This document shows positions 8,903 through 15,570 of a stretch of DNA of 64,000 nt, piece by piece. How positions within the stretch are numbered: the stretch's first letter is position 1; each line of letters starts with the position of its first letter. Both the position numbers and the translations under genes were made by a program. This DNA is from DATBMA01 sp036555105 (GTDB taxonomy: Bacteria; Actinomycetota; Acidimicrobiia; Spongiisociales; ZC4RG35): the NCBI GenBank assembly GCA_036555105.1, contig DATBMA010000062.1, positions 1 through 64,000 on the forward strand. Direction: 5' to 3'. The notes below the pieces were generated by a model. That model was not told where the DNA came from and ran no database searches. It saw nothing but the letters and a program-made list of their open reading frames with translations.

Positions 8903-9113
8903 AGAGACCCCGAGGGAGCCTCGGCCGAAGCCTCCGCCCTCTCGGGGTTCCCGCTACCACCTTGCGATGGCAGTGTCCCCGTTTCCGGGGAACGCTTCGG
9001 CGTCTCGACGGCCCGAAGGCCCCCGGCCGGCTTTCGCACACCCTTGCGGATGTCCGAAGCGTGCAGTCCGCCTTGCGGCTTCCTGCCGCCTCAGGAGTCA
9101 CCCCCTGAAGCGG
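8903..9113 (-). ncRNA. Putative structured small RNA, unit A
   Basis: Predicted RNA of about 210 nt with no supportable coding frame. Hairpins read from the minus strand are: a 5' stem of 10 bp (9086-9113) with loop GGGUGACU; GCC-GCAA-GGC (9070-9079); a 6-bp stem with a GCAA loop (9038-9053); GGCC-UUCG-GGCC (9010-9021); a 6-bp stem with a GAAA loop (8976-8991); an 8-bp stem with GCAA and two G-U pairs (8954-8973); and a long terminal hairpin capped by C(UUCG)G (8907-8948). GNRA loops and G-U pairs exist only on the minus-strand RNA, which fixes the strand. Promoter and structure are shared with unit B. The family is unknown to me. Confidence 0.55.
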
Positions 9114-9118
9114 TCGGC

Positions 9119-9174
9119 ACGATAACCGTCCGCTACAGGATGGCAAGCCCGGAGCCAACCCAGTTTTCGCGAGG
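9119..9174 (-). promoter_or_regulatory. Promoter of unit A with conserved upstream box
   Basis: Read on the minus strand: box CCTCGCGAAAACTGG (9160-9174), 13 bases, -35 TTGCCA (9141-9146), 16 bases, -10 TATCGT (9119-9124). The predicted start falls at the base of the first hairpin. Box, box-to-35 distance and flanking GGCTCC match unit B. Confidence 0.55.
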
Positions 9175-9244
9175 TGGTGTGGGCGTTCCCTTCAGGGTGG
9201 GAAAGGTTTTCGTCACCCCGAATCACTCCCCGCGAGGCCCACAA

Positions 9245-9396
9245 AAGTGAAACCCCGAGAGAGCCAGGGCCGAAGCCCCCACCCTCTCGGGGTTCCTTGC
9301 CTCCGGCTTCCCGGGCCCGAAGACCCGTTCCCCCGGTGACCCCGTTGAGGCCTTTCGGCCCCTCCGAGACCGGTCTGGAGTCACCCCCACACCGGC
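9245..9396 (-). ncRNA. Putative structured small RNA, unit B
   Basis: Predicted RNA of about 150 nt. The 5' hairpin (9370-9395) has 8 of 9 pairs and the same loop GGGUGACU as unit A, although its stem sequence is quite different. Next come a 6-bp stem with a GAAA loop (9347-9362) and a 6-bp stem with a UUCG loop and one G-U pair (9312-9327). The terminal hairpin (9251-9294) has an outer perfect 11-bp stem starting AACCCCGAGAG and an inner stem capped by C(UUCG)G. After it the minus strand reads TTTCACTTTTG, which fits an intrinsic terminator. No protein-coding signal is visible. Confidence 0.58.
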
Positions 9397-9402
9397 CTGC
9401 GC

Positions 9403-9460
9403 AACATACGAGGGCATCCTCCGCCTCGTCAAGCCGGGAGCCTCTCCAGTTTTCGCGAGG
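9403..9460 (-). promoter_or_regulatory. Promoter of unit B with conserved upstream box
   Basis: Read on the minus strand: box CCTCGCGAAAACTGG (9446-9460), 13 bases, -35 TTGACG (9427-9432), 18 bases, -10 TATGTT (9403-9408). The predicted start lies immediately before the first hairpin. The box is identical to that of unit A at the same distance. Confidence 0.58.
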
Positions 9461-9465
9461 GCCTG

Positions 9466-9480
9466 CCTGGTTTTCGCGAA
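9466..9480 (-). promoter_or_regulatory. Third copy of the TCGCGAAAAC box
   Basis: Minus-strand TTCGCGAAAACCAGG shares the 10-base core TCGCGAAAAC with the boxes at 9446-9460 and 9160-9174. It lies between unit B and the divergent nuclease gene. It could be a regulator or UP-type site; the binder is unknown. Confidence 0.4.
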
Positions 9481-9513
9481 ACAACGCTCCCGGTTTCTGT
9501 CACAGGCCGGCCA

Positions 9514-9519
9514 TATAGT
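9514..9519 (+). promoter_or_regulatory. -10 box (TATAGT) for a leaderless start at 9527
   Basis: TANNNT hexamer, 7 bases, then GTG. The GGAGG in the gap is too close to the GTG to be a normal ribosome site, so a leaderless mRNA is more likely. Confidence 0.5.
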
Positions 9520-9526
9520 CGGAGGG

Positions 9527-10309
9527 GTGACGCTGGAGACTCTCTCGCCCAGCCGGGCGGCCGATTTCAAGGCCTGCCCAAGGCTTTTTCGCTTCCGGGC
9601 AATCGAGCACCTGCCCGAGCCGACCACGGTTCACCAGGCTCGTGGGACCACGGCCCACCTCGCTCTGCAGCGGCTTTTCGACGAGGCCCCGGCCGAGCGG
9701 ACCCCGGACCGGCTCTTCGACCTCTTCCGCCAGGCATGGACCGAGTTGCGCTCGGACGAGGAGTTCGCGGGGCTCTTCCCTGACCTCGACGAGGAGCGCG
9801 CCTGGGGGGTGTCGAGCCTGGCGGTGCTGGCCAACTACTTCGGGTTGGAGGACCCGACCTCCTTCGATCCCCTCGACCGCGAGCTCGACCTCCTACAGGA
9901 CTTCGACGGGGGCATCACCATCCGCGGCATCCTCGACCGGATCGATCGGAGGCCGGATGGGCGCCTGGTCATCACCGACTACAAGACCGGGAGCGCTCCC
10001 CCAGAGCCATACGCCCTGCCTGCGTTCTTCGCCTTGAAGATCTACGCCCTGTTGATCCGCCGACATCTGGGAGAGACGCCGGCCGAGATCCGGCTGCTCT
10101 ACTTGAACGGCCCCACCATGTACCGGATCCCGGTGGACGACGGTCAGCTCGACGCAATGGAGCGTCAGCTGCGGGCGCTGTGGAAGGCGATCGAGCGAGC
10201 CCTCGAGAAGGATCTCTTTCCGCCCCGGCCCTCGCGTCTCTGCGACTACTGCTCTTTCCGAGACCGCTGCCCGGCATGGGTGGAGCTGGCGGCTGACCTG
10301 GCCGGCTGA
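9527..10309 (+). CDS. Stand-alone RecB-like PD-(D/E)XK nuclease
   Basis: A 260-residue nuclease domain without a helicase. The N-terminal LSPSRAADFKACPRLFRF carries the first Cys of an iron-sulphur cluster. GTTAHLALQRLF follows, the active site is RGILDRIDRR...LVITDYKTG (Asp and Lys), QIYALL-like helices are replaced by LKIYALLIRR, and the C-terminal CDYCSFRDRC supplies three more Cys. This is the Cas4/AddB-type nuclease layout. No cas genes are near, and two full helicase-nucleases follow 2.3 kb downstream, so a DNA repair or recombination role is more likely than CRISPR adaptation. The stop lies inside a 13-base tandem repeat. Confidence 0.88.
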   Translation: MTLETLSPSRAADFKACPRLFRFRAIEHLPEPTTVHQARGTTAHLALQRLFDEAPAERTPDRLFDLFRQAWTELRSDEEFAGLFPDLDEERAWGVSSLAVLANYFGLEDPTSFDPLDRELDLLQDFDGGITIRGILDRIDRRPDGRLVITDYKTGSAPPEPYALPAFFALKIYALLIRRHLGETPAEIRLLYLNGPTMYRIPVDDGQLDAMERQLRALWKAIERALEKDLFPPRPSRLCDYCSFRDRCPAWVELAADLAG

Positions 10310-10335
10310 CCTGGCCGGCTGACCTGGCCGGCTGA
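10291..10335 (+). repeat. 13-base tandem repeat, three copies, at a gene end
   Basis: GGCTGACCTGGCC occurs three times in a row, followed by a partial copy. The repeat creates the present stop codon of the nuclease gene. Without it the frame would read a few codons further to a TAG, so the C-terminus was altered by a local duplication. Confidence 0.85.
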
Positions 10336-10341
10336 GGTCCG

Positions 10342-11613
10342 CTAGGGGAATATCCCCCTCACCAGCTTGGCCTCGGCCACCTTGCCTATCCCGCGCATCA
10401 GCGCGGCGGTGCGCATGTCGACGTCGCGGGCGATGCTCACCGAGAGGACGTCATCGAAGGCCCTGGTCATGATCTCCCGCAGCCTGGCCACGATCTCGTT
10501 CTCGGTCCAGAAGTACTTCTGCACGTCCTGGACCCACTCGAAGTAGGAAGCGGTCACCCCCCCGGCATTGGCGAGGATGTCGGGAACGATGAAGACGCCC
10601 TGCTTGCGGAGGATCTCGTCCGCCTCGAGCGTGGTCGGGTTGTTGGCGCCCTCGATCACGATCCTCGCCTGCACCTCATGGGCATTTTCGACCGTGAGCA
10701 CGTTCTGCACTGCGGCCGGCACCAGGATGTCGCATGGGAGCCCGAACACCGCACCCGGGGCGAGCTGGTCCGCATCGGGATAGCCCTCCAGGTATCGATT
10801 CTGGTCCACCCACTTGGCGACGTTCTCGAGCTCGAGCCCATCCGGGTTGTAGAGGGCGGAGCCGATGTCGGCCACGGCCACCACCTTGCAGCCGAGCTCG
10901 TTTGCCGCGATCGCCGCGTAGCGCCCGACGTTGCCGAACCCGTGCACGGCCACCGCGGCGTCCTTGTATGGGATGCCGACATGGGTGGTGGCCTGGGGGA
11001 TAAGGCTCACCAGCCCGCGCCCGGTCGCCTCCCGCCTGGCGACGCTGCCGCCCAGTGCGGGCGGCTTGCCGGTGACCACTGCCGGGACCGAATGCCCGAC
11101 ATGCTGGCTGTAGGTGTCCATCAGCCAGGCCATCACCTGCTCGTTGGTCCCCAGGTCGGGAGCGGGGATGTCGACCTCGGGACCGATCACGTTGATGATC
11201 TCCATCGTGTAGCGGCGTGTGACCCGCTGCAGCTCGGCCCTCGAGAGCTCCATTGGGTTGACCCGCACCCCGCCCTTGGCCCCCCCGAAGGGGAGCCCGA
11301 CGATGGCGCACTTCCAGGTCATCAGCATTGCCAGCGCCGAAACCTCGCCCAGGTCGACATCCGGGGCGAAGCGGATCCCGCCCTTGGTCGGGCCCATCGT
11401 CTTGAGATGCTGAACGCGGTATCCGAAGAGGGTGTCGACCTTGTTGTAGCTGTCACGACGGAATGGGAAGCTGACAACTGTGGCGCGCTGGGGGACGCGC
11501 AGGCGGTCGGCGACATTGGCGTCGAGCTCCATGAGGGCCGCCACCCGGTCGAACTGCCCCACCGCCTCCCGGTACATCGGGGAGTCCCACTCTTTGTTGA
11601 GCTCTTCTGGCAT
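10342..11613 (-). CDS. gdhA: Glutamate dehydrogenase (Glu/Leu/Phe/Val family)
   Basis: Interconverts glutamate with 2-oxoglutarate and ammonium in the cytoplasm. The substrate site has MGPTKGGIRFAPDV and the catalytic Lys region LPFGGAKGGV, followed by PAPDLGTNEQVMAW. The Rossmann motif is VHGFGNVGRYAA, and EGANNPTT is near the C-terminus. At 423 residues it belongs to the short hexameric class; cofactor preference is not certain. It has a leadered mRNA: ribosome site GAAGGAG just before the ATG and a TAACAT box at 11638-11643. It is monocistronic and convergent with the nuclease gene. Confidence 0.93.
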   Translation of the reverse strand: MPEELNKEWDSPMYREAVGQFDRVAALMELDANVADRLRVPQRATVVSFPFRRDSYNKVDTLFGYRVQHLKTMGPTKGGIRFAPDVDLGEVSALAMLMTWKCAIVGLPFGGAKGGVRVNPMELSRAELQRVTRRYTMEIINVIGPEVDIPAPDLGTNEQVMAWLMDTYSQHVGHSVPAVVTGKPPALGGSVARREATGRGLVSLIPQATTHVGIPYKDAAVAVHGFGNVGRYAAIAANELGCKVVAVADIGSALYNPDGLELENVAKWVDQNRYLEGYPDADQLAPGAVFGLPCDILVPAAVQNVLTVENAHEVQARIVIEGANNPTTLEADEILRKQGVFIVPDILANAGGVTASYFEWVQDVQKYFWTENEIVARLREIMTRAFDDVLSVSIARDVDMRTAALMRGIGKVAEAKLVRGIFP

Positions 11614-11637
11614 GGCTCCTTCTCTGGTGGCGGGCGG

Positions 11638-11643
11638 ATGTTA
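11638..11643 (-). promoter_or_regulatory. -10 box (TAACAT) of gdhA
   Basis: Minus-strand TANNNT hexamer 24 bases before the ATG, followed by a leader with a GAAGGAG ribosome site. Confidence 0.5.
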
Positions 11644-11737
11644 CGTCTGGCCACTGAATCGGCGGGGTTGGCGGGTCCCTCAAGTATCGAAAAGCCATTG
11701 CCGATAGGCATGAGATGGGACGGAGGTCCGCGGCCTG

Positions 11738-12463
11738 ATGCGCCGTGCGCTCGTGCTCGTTGCAACTGTCGGTGGCTGGGTCCTGGCCATCAACCTCACG
11801 GTCTCCGCCGTCGCCCCTCCCGGCCCCGTCTACGAGGTGGAGGTGGCTACCACCTATGCCAACGCCACCTTTCCCGAGATCACCGACCCCTCCCCCGATC
11901 GCCTGACCCCGGCAGCCGCCCTGCCCAGCATCACCTCCACGGCTCCCACCACCTCCACTACCGCCGCCCCCTCGACCACCACCGCCCCGACCACTACCAC
12001 GGCCGCGCCGACCACCACGACCAGGCCAAAGCCCAAGCCGACCACCACCAGCACCACCAACACGACCGCGGCGCCGACCACCACCGCGGCACCGGCAGGC
12101 AGCTTCTCCTCTTCGGCGGAGACCGACTTCGTCAACCGCATCAACGGCCTCCGAGCCGACAACGGCCTGCCGGCGCTCAAGGTCGACGGCGACCTCAAGG
12201 CTTACGCCCGCAATTGGGCGGAACACATGGCGACGGTGGACAAGTTCCAGCATTCCGACATCGGCGACCTCCTAAACCCGTGGACCATCGTCGGGGAGAA
12301 CATCGGGAAGGGCGGCTCGGTCGCCTCGTTGTTCCAGGCGCTGGTCAACAGCCCCGGCCACTACGCCAACATGGTCGAGGACTCCTTCACCCATGTGGGA
12401 GTGGGAGTGTGGATCGACGACGACGGCACGATGTGGACCACCCACGTCTTCGCCGGCAAGTAG
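11738..12463 (+). CDS. Secreted CAP-domain (SCP-like) protein with Thr/Pro stalk
   Basis: A 241-residue exported protein. It has an N-terminal signal or anchor (LVLVATVGGWVLAINLTVSAVA), then a low-complexity Thr/Ala/Pro region at about 65-125 that would form an extended wall-spanning stalk. The C-terminal CAP domain is at about 130-241: ETDFVNRINGLRADNGLPAL, the His motif AEHMA, GENIGKG, and the end GVGVWIDDDGTMWTTHVFAG. The bacterial role of CAP proteins is mostly unknown. A GGAGG lies 11 bases before the ATG. Downstream is an 8-base repeat array. Confidence 0.88.
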   Translation: MRRALVLVATVGGWVLAINLTVSAVAPPGPVYEVEVATTYANATFPEITDPSPDRLTPAAALPSITSTAPTTSTTAAPSTTTAPTTTTAAPTTTTRPKPKPTTTSTTNTTAAPTTTAAPAGSFSSSAETDFVNRINGLRADNGLPALKVDGDLKAYARNWAEHMATVDKFQHSDIGDLLNPWTIVGENIGKGGSVASLFQALVNSPGHYANMVEDSFTHVGVGVWIDDDGTMWTTHVFAGK

Positions 12464-12467
12464 CACA

Positions 12468-12523
12468 GTCTCACGGTCTCACGGTCTCACGGTCTCACGG
12501 TCTCACGGTCTCACGGTCTCACG
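12468..12523. repeat. 8-base tandem repeat (GTCTCACG) x7
   Basis: Seven perfect copies follow the CAP gene. They are followed at 12531-12574 by a degenerate 8-base series containing CGAGAC several times. GTCTC and GAGAC are complementary and have the same period, so the two series can fold into a long interrupted hairpin. It sits between the CAP gene stop and the adnA-like promoter. Confidence 0.9.
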
Positions 12524-12594
12524 GTCAGACTTCGAGACCTCGAGACCTCGAGACTGTCCGACTTCGAGACCTCATTTCTGTCCCTGCCCTCTGA

Positions 12595-12600
12595 TACGTT
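12595..12600 (+). promoter_or_regulatory. -10 box (TACGTT) for a leaderless start at 12607
   Basis: TANNNT hexamer, exactly 6 bases, then GTG of the helicase-nuclease gene. It lies just after the 8-base repeat region. Confidence 0.55.
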
Positions 12601-12606
12601 GGCCGG

Positions 12607-15570
12607 GTGAGTGAGGAGCGGAGGATCGGGCCGGCCGAATGGCCCGAGGCGATAGAGGCGACCGACGGCCCCCAGCTGGTGGTGGCCGGCCCCGGCACGG
12701 GCAAGACCGAGTTTCTGGTGCAACGGGCGGTGCACTTGATCCGGTCCGGCCGGGCAAGGTCTGACCAGATCCTGGTGCTGTCCTTCTCCCGGCGGGCGGC
12801 GACCGACCTACGCAACCGGATCGGGGCTGGGGTCGAGGGCTCGTGGACTGGGATCGCCGCGTCGACCTTCCACTCCTTCGCCTTCAGGCTGCTCGAGGCC
12901 CATTCGGAAAGGGCGCTGGGGTGGCCTTCGATGCCGTCGCTCCTGACTGGGCCTGAACAGGTCGCTCTGGTTCATCATCTCCTTCGCGAGGAGGACAGTG
13001 AGGACTGGCCATCTGACCTCGGCGCCTTTCTGGGAACCCAGACGCTGGCGGTGGAGCTGAGCGACCTGATCATGAGGACTCGCGAGCTGTTGCTCGATGG
13101 GACAGCGTTGGCGGCGATGGGAGTGCCTGAATGGCAGGCCATCCCCTCCTTCCTCCAAGCGTACGACCGCAGGCTCGAGGCCGAGGGCAGGATCGACTAC
13201 GGGACCTTGCTGCTGAGAGCCGCGCAATGCCTCGAGTCGGGGGTGGCCGCCGAGGCCGAAGAGCAGTACCCCTACGTGTTGGTCGACGAGTTCCAGGACA
13301 CCACCGTCGTCCAGGCCCGGATGCTCGACCTCCTCACCGCCAGTCGCCGCAACCTCACAGTGGCAGCCGATCCCTATCAGTCCATCTACGGCTTCCGGGG
13401 GGCCGCGATCGACAACGTGATCTCGTTCGTGGAACGCTTCGGTGGAGGCCGTGAGCCTCGTCGGTGGGTGCTGGCGGAAAGCTTTCGGGTCCCGGCCCCG
13501 ATCCTGGAGTCGGCCCTGCGGGTGGTGGCGGGTGGGGCCCTTCCTGGCGGGGCCGGCGTGGTACTCCCGGCCGGGCATGGCGGCCAGGTTGGGGCATATG
13601 TGTTCGACCAGGCGACTGCCGAAGCGGAGTGGATCGCAACCGAGGTCGAGCGGATGCACCTCGAGGAGGCCGTGCCCTATTCGGCGATGGCGGTCCTGGT
13701 CCGCTCCAAGCGCCACCTGCTGCCAGAGCTGTCGAGGGCGCTTGACCGGCGCAACATCCCCCATGACCCTCCCGACTCGAGGCTGGCCGACCACCCGGCG
13801 GTGCGGATGGTCCTCGACCTCGTCACCGCCGCCACCGACACTGATCCGGAGGAAGTCGACCGGGCGGTGCGCAGGCTCCTGCTGGGACCGCTCTTCGCCC
13901 TCTCGCTCAGCCAGGAGCGCGAGATCTGGCGCATGCGGCGCCGCACCGACAGAGACTGGCCGCAGCTGCTGAGAGAGACGCTGCCGGAGGGCTCCGCTCT
14001 GGCCGGCTTGATCGAAGACCCGGCCTGGGCCGGCCAGGAGGCTGCCGCCGACGGGTTCTGGAAGGTCTGGTCGCGACTGCCTCAGTTCGGTCGCGTGGTG
14101 CACGAGCCCGGGTTCGAGGAGCATCGGGCAGCCCTGGCCTCGCTCGCCCAGTCGCTCACCCAGCAGAGCGAGCGCGATCCCCGAGTGACGCTGAGGGACT
14201 ATGGCCGAATGGCGGCCGAGGAGGACTTCGAGGCCACCCCGCTCCTCTCGTTTCGCGCACACCAGCCCCACTTGACCCTCACCACGCTCCACCAGGCCAA
14301 GGGTCTCGAGTTCGACACCGTCTTCATCGCCGACGCCATCGAAGGCCTGTTCCCCGACAACCGCCGCACCCAGGCTCTGATCAGGCTCGAACTCCTCACG
14401 AGACGCGATGACGACCCCGAGGGCAGGCGGGCGCGCCTCCAGGAGGAGATGCGCCTGGCCTACACAGCCATGACCCGGGCAAGGCGCCGGGTGGTCTGGT
14501 CGGCGACCTCCGCCGGTCTGGACGAAACCGAAAACCGCCCCTCACGCTTCCTGTTGGCGGCAGCCGGTGTTTCCCAAGTGGATGAGCTCGTCAGTCCCCC
14601 GGCCGAGGCGACCAAGCCGCTGACGGCGGCAGCCGCACAAGCATTCCTACGCCGCACGCTGACGGACGCCGCCGCACCGGCTCCTGCTCGAGTAGCCGCG
14701 CTGGCAGCCCTGTCCCACCCGCCGGCGGGAGACTGGTGGGAGCCACGACGTTTCCCCGGCGTAGCCGAGCGCGGCCCCGATCACGGGGTCATCTCGTTGC
14801 CCATCGTCCTTTCCCCGAGCCAGGCCGACTCCTACGAGTCCTGCCCGCGCCGCTACGTGCTGGAGAAGCGCCTGGGCCTGCAAGGAGGCGACAGCCCGTA
14901 TGCCCAATTCGGCCGGCTGATCCACACAGTCCTCGAGCGAGCCGAGAGTGCTGCCAGGGTGAGCGGGCTCCCCCACGCCCAGTTGGAGACCGCCCTTGCC
15001 AAGCTGGCCGAGGTGTGGGCGAAGGAGGCCGACTTCGGAAGCCCCGTCCTCACCGAGGCATGGGAGATGCGCGGCGCCAAGTTGCTCACCATCCTCTATG
15101 AGGCGTGGCCGCCTCCGGAGGGCACCGAGTTGCTCGCCGTCGAGAAGAGCCTCGAGTGGACGCTTGACGAGATCAAGTGGTGGGGGCGGGCCGATCGGAT
15201 CGAGCGGCTCCCCACCGGTGGGCTGCGGGTCATCGACTACAAAACGACCACCAGTCCCCCCACCACCGGGGAGGCAGCCGAGTCCCTCCAGCTCGGCTTC
15301 TATCTCTGCGCAGTCGCAGACGATCCCGAGATGGCGGCCTGGGGCGAGCCGGAGGCAGCCCAGATGTGGTTCCCGCTCGGCGGCAAGAGGCCGGCGGTGC
15401 GCGACTTCGAGGTCGCCAAGCTCGAGGGGGTGGGCCATCGCCTCCTCGAGGTCGAACGGGGGATCAAGGCAGAGGAGTGGCCGGCCCGGCCCTCCAAGGA
15501 TTGCGGCCGCTGCTCGGTCAAGCTCGTCTGCCCGGCATGGCCCGAGGGAAGAGAGGCCTACCTCCCATGA
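12607..15570 (+). CDS. adnA: UvrD-family helicase-nuclease, AdnA-like
   Basis: A 987-residue superfamily 1 helicase with a C-terminal nuclease. It has Walker A GPGTGKTEF (Lys33), motif II VLVDEFQDT near 225-233, motif III-like DPYQSIYGFRGA, and motif V TLHQAKGLEFDTVF near 558. From about 735 there is a RecB-like domain: SYESCPRRY, GRADRIERL...LRVIDYKTTT, and the cluster CGRCSVKLVC. With the first Cys this gives four iron-sulphur ligands. In mycobacteria AdnAB resects double-strand breaks, and both subunits have this motor-nuclease layout. The next gene overlaps by 4 bases and is the expected partner. Which subunit is A is inferred from gene order. Confidence 0.83.
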   Translation: MSEERRIGPAEWPEAIEATDGPQLVVAGPGTGKTEFLVQRAVHLIRSGRARSDQILVLSFSRRAATDLRNRIGAGVEGSWTGIAASTFHSFAFRLLEAHSERALGWPSMPSLLTGPEQVALVHHLLREEDSEDWPSDLGAFLGTQTLAVELSDLIMRTRELLLDGTALAAMGVPEWQAIPSFLQAYDRRLEAEGRIDYGTLLLRAAQCLESGVAAEAEEQYPYVLVDEFQDTTVVQARMLDLLTASRRNLTVAADPYQSIYGFRGAAIDNVISFVERFGGGREPRRWVLAESFRVPAPILESALRVVAGGALPGGAGVVLPAGHGGQVGAYVFDQATAEAEWIATEVERMHLEEAVPYSAMAVLVRSKRHLLPELSRALDRRNIPHDPPDSRLADHPAVRMVLDLVTAATDTDPEEVDRAVRRLLLGPLFALSLSQEREIWRMRRRTDRDWPQLLRETLPEGSALAGLIEDPAWAGQEAAADGFWKVWSRLPQFGRVVHEPGFEEHRAALASLAQSLTQQSERDPRVTLRDYGRMAAEEDFEATPLLSFRAHQPHLTLTTLHQAKGLEFDTVFIADAIEGLFPDNRRTQALIRLELLTRRDDDPEGRRARLQEEMRLAYTAMTRARRRVVWSATSAGLDETENRPSRFLLAAAGVSQVDELVSPPAEATKPLTAAAAQAFLRRTLTDAAAPAPARVAALAALSHPPAGDWWEPRRFPGVAERGPDHGVISLPIVLSPSQADSYESCPRRYVLEKRLGLQGGDSPYAQFGRLIHTVLERAESAARVSGLPHAQLETALAKLAEVWAKEADFGSPVLTEAWEMRGAKLLTILYEAWPPPEGTELLAVEKSLEWTLDEIKWWGRADRIERLPTGGLRVIDYKTTTSPPTTGEAAESLQLGFYLCAVADDPEMAAWGEPEAAQMWFPLGGKRPAVRDFEVAKLEGVGHRLLEVERGIKAEEWPARPSKDCGRCSVKLVCPAWPEGREAYLP

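Larger units (their letters stand above)
8903..9480 (-). repeat. Diverged tandem duplication of a non-coding unit
   Basis: Two direct copies, 8903-9174 and 9245-9460, share in the same order a 15-base box, GGCTCC(C/G)GGCTTG, a -10 box, a loop GGGGTGACTCC and the terminal hairpin block. The middle parts differ in length and sequence. Unit A carries extra hairpins. The 655 bases between the genes at 8871 and 9527 hold nothing else that I can support. Confidence 0.75.

Noticed and set aside
8903..9396. Units A and B as RNase P RNA, SRP RNA, tmRNA or 6S RNA
   Set aside because: I looked for the RNase P core segments, the SRP GGAA-loop motif and the tmRNA tRNA-like ends; none is present. The 5' GGGGGTGA similarity to tmRNA is too short and lies in a loop.
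8872..9526. Several open frames of 80-134 codons on both strands between the acyl-CoA ligase and the nuclease
   Set aside because: They are Arg/Pro/Gly-rich, match no family I know, overlap each other on both strands, and run through conserved promoters and hairpins. High GC content produces such frames by itself.
12468..12523. CRISPR-like array
   Set aside because: The unit is 8 bases with no spacers, and no cas genes are present.
15177..15566. A 130-codon N-terminal extension of the adnB-like gene
   Set aside because: It lies entirely over the nuclease domain of the upstream gene in another frame; the ATGA overlap at 15567 gives the proper helicase start.
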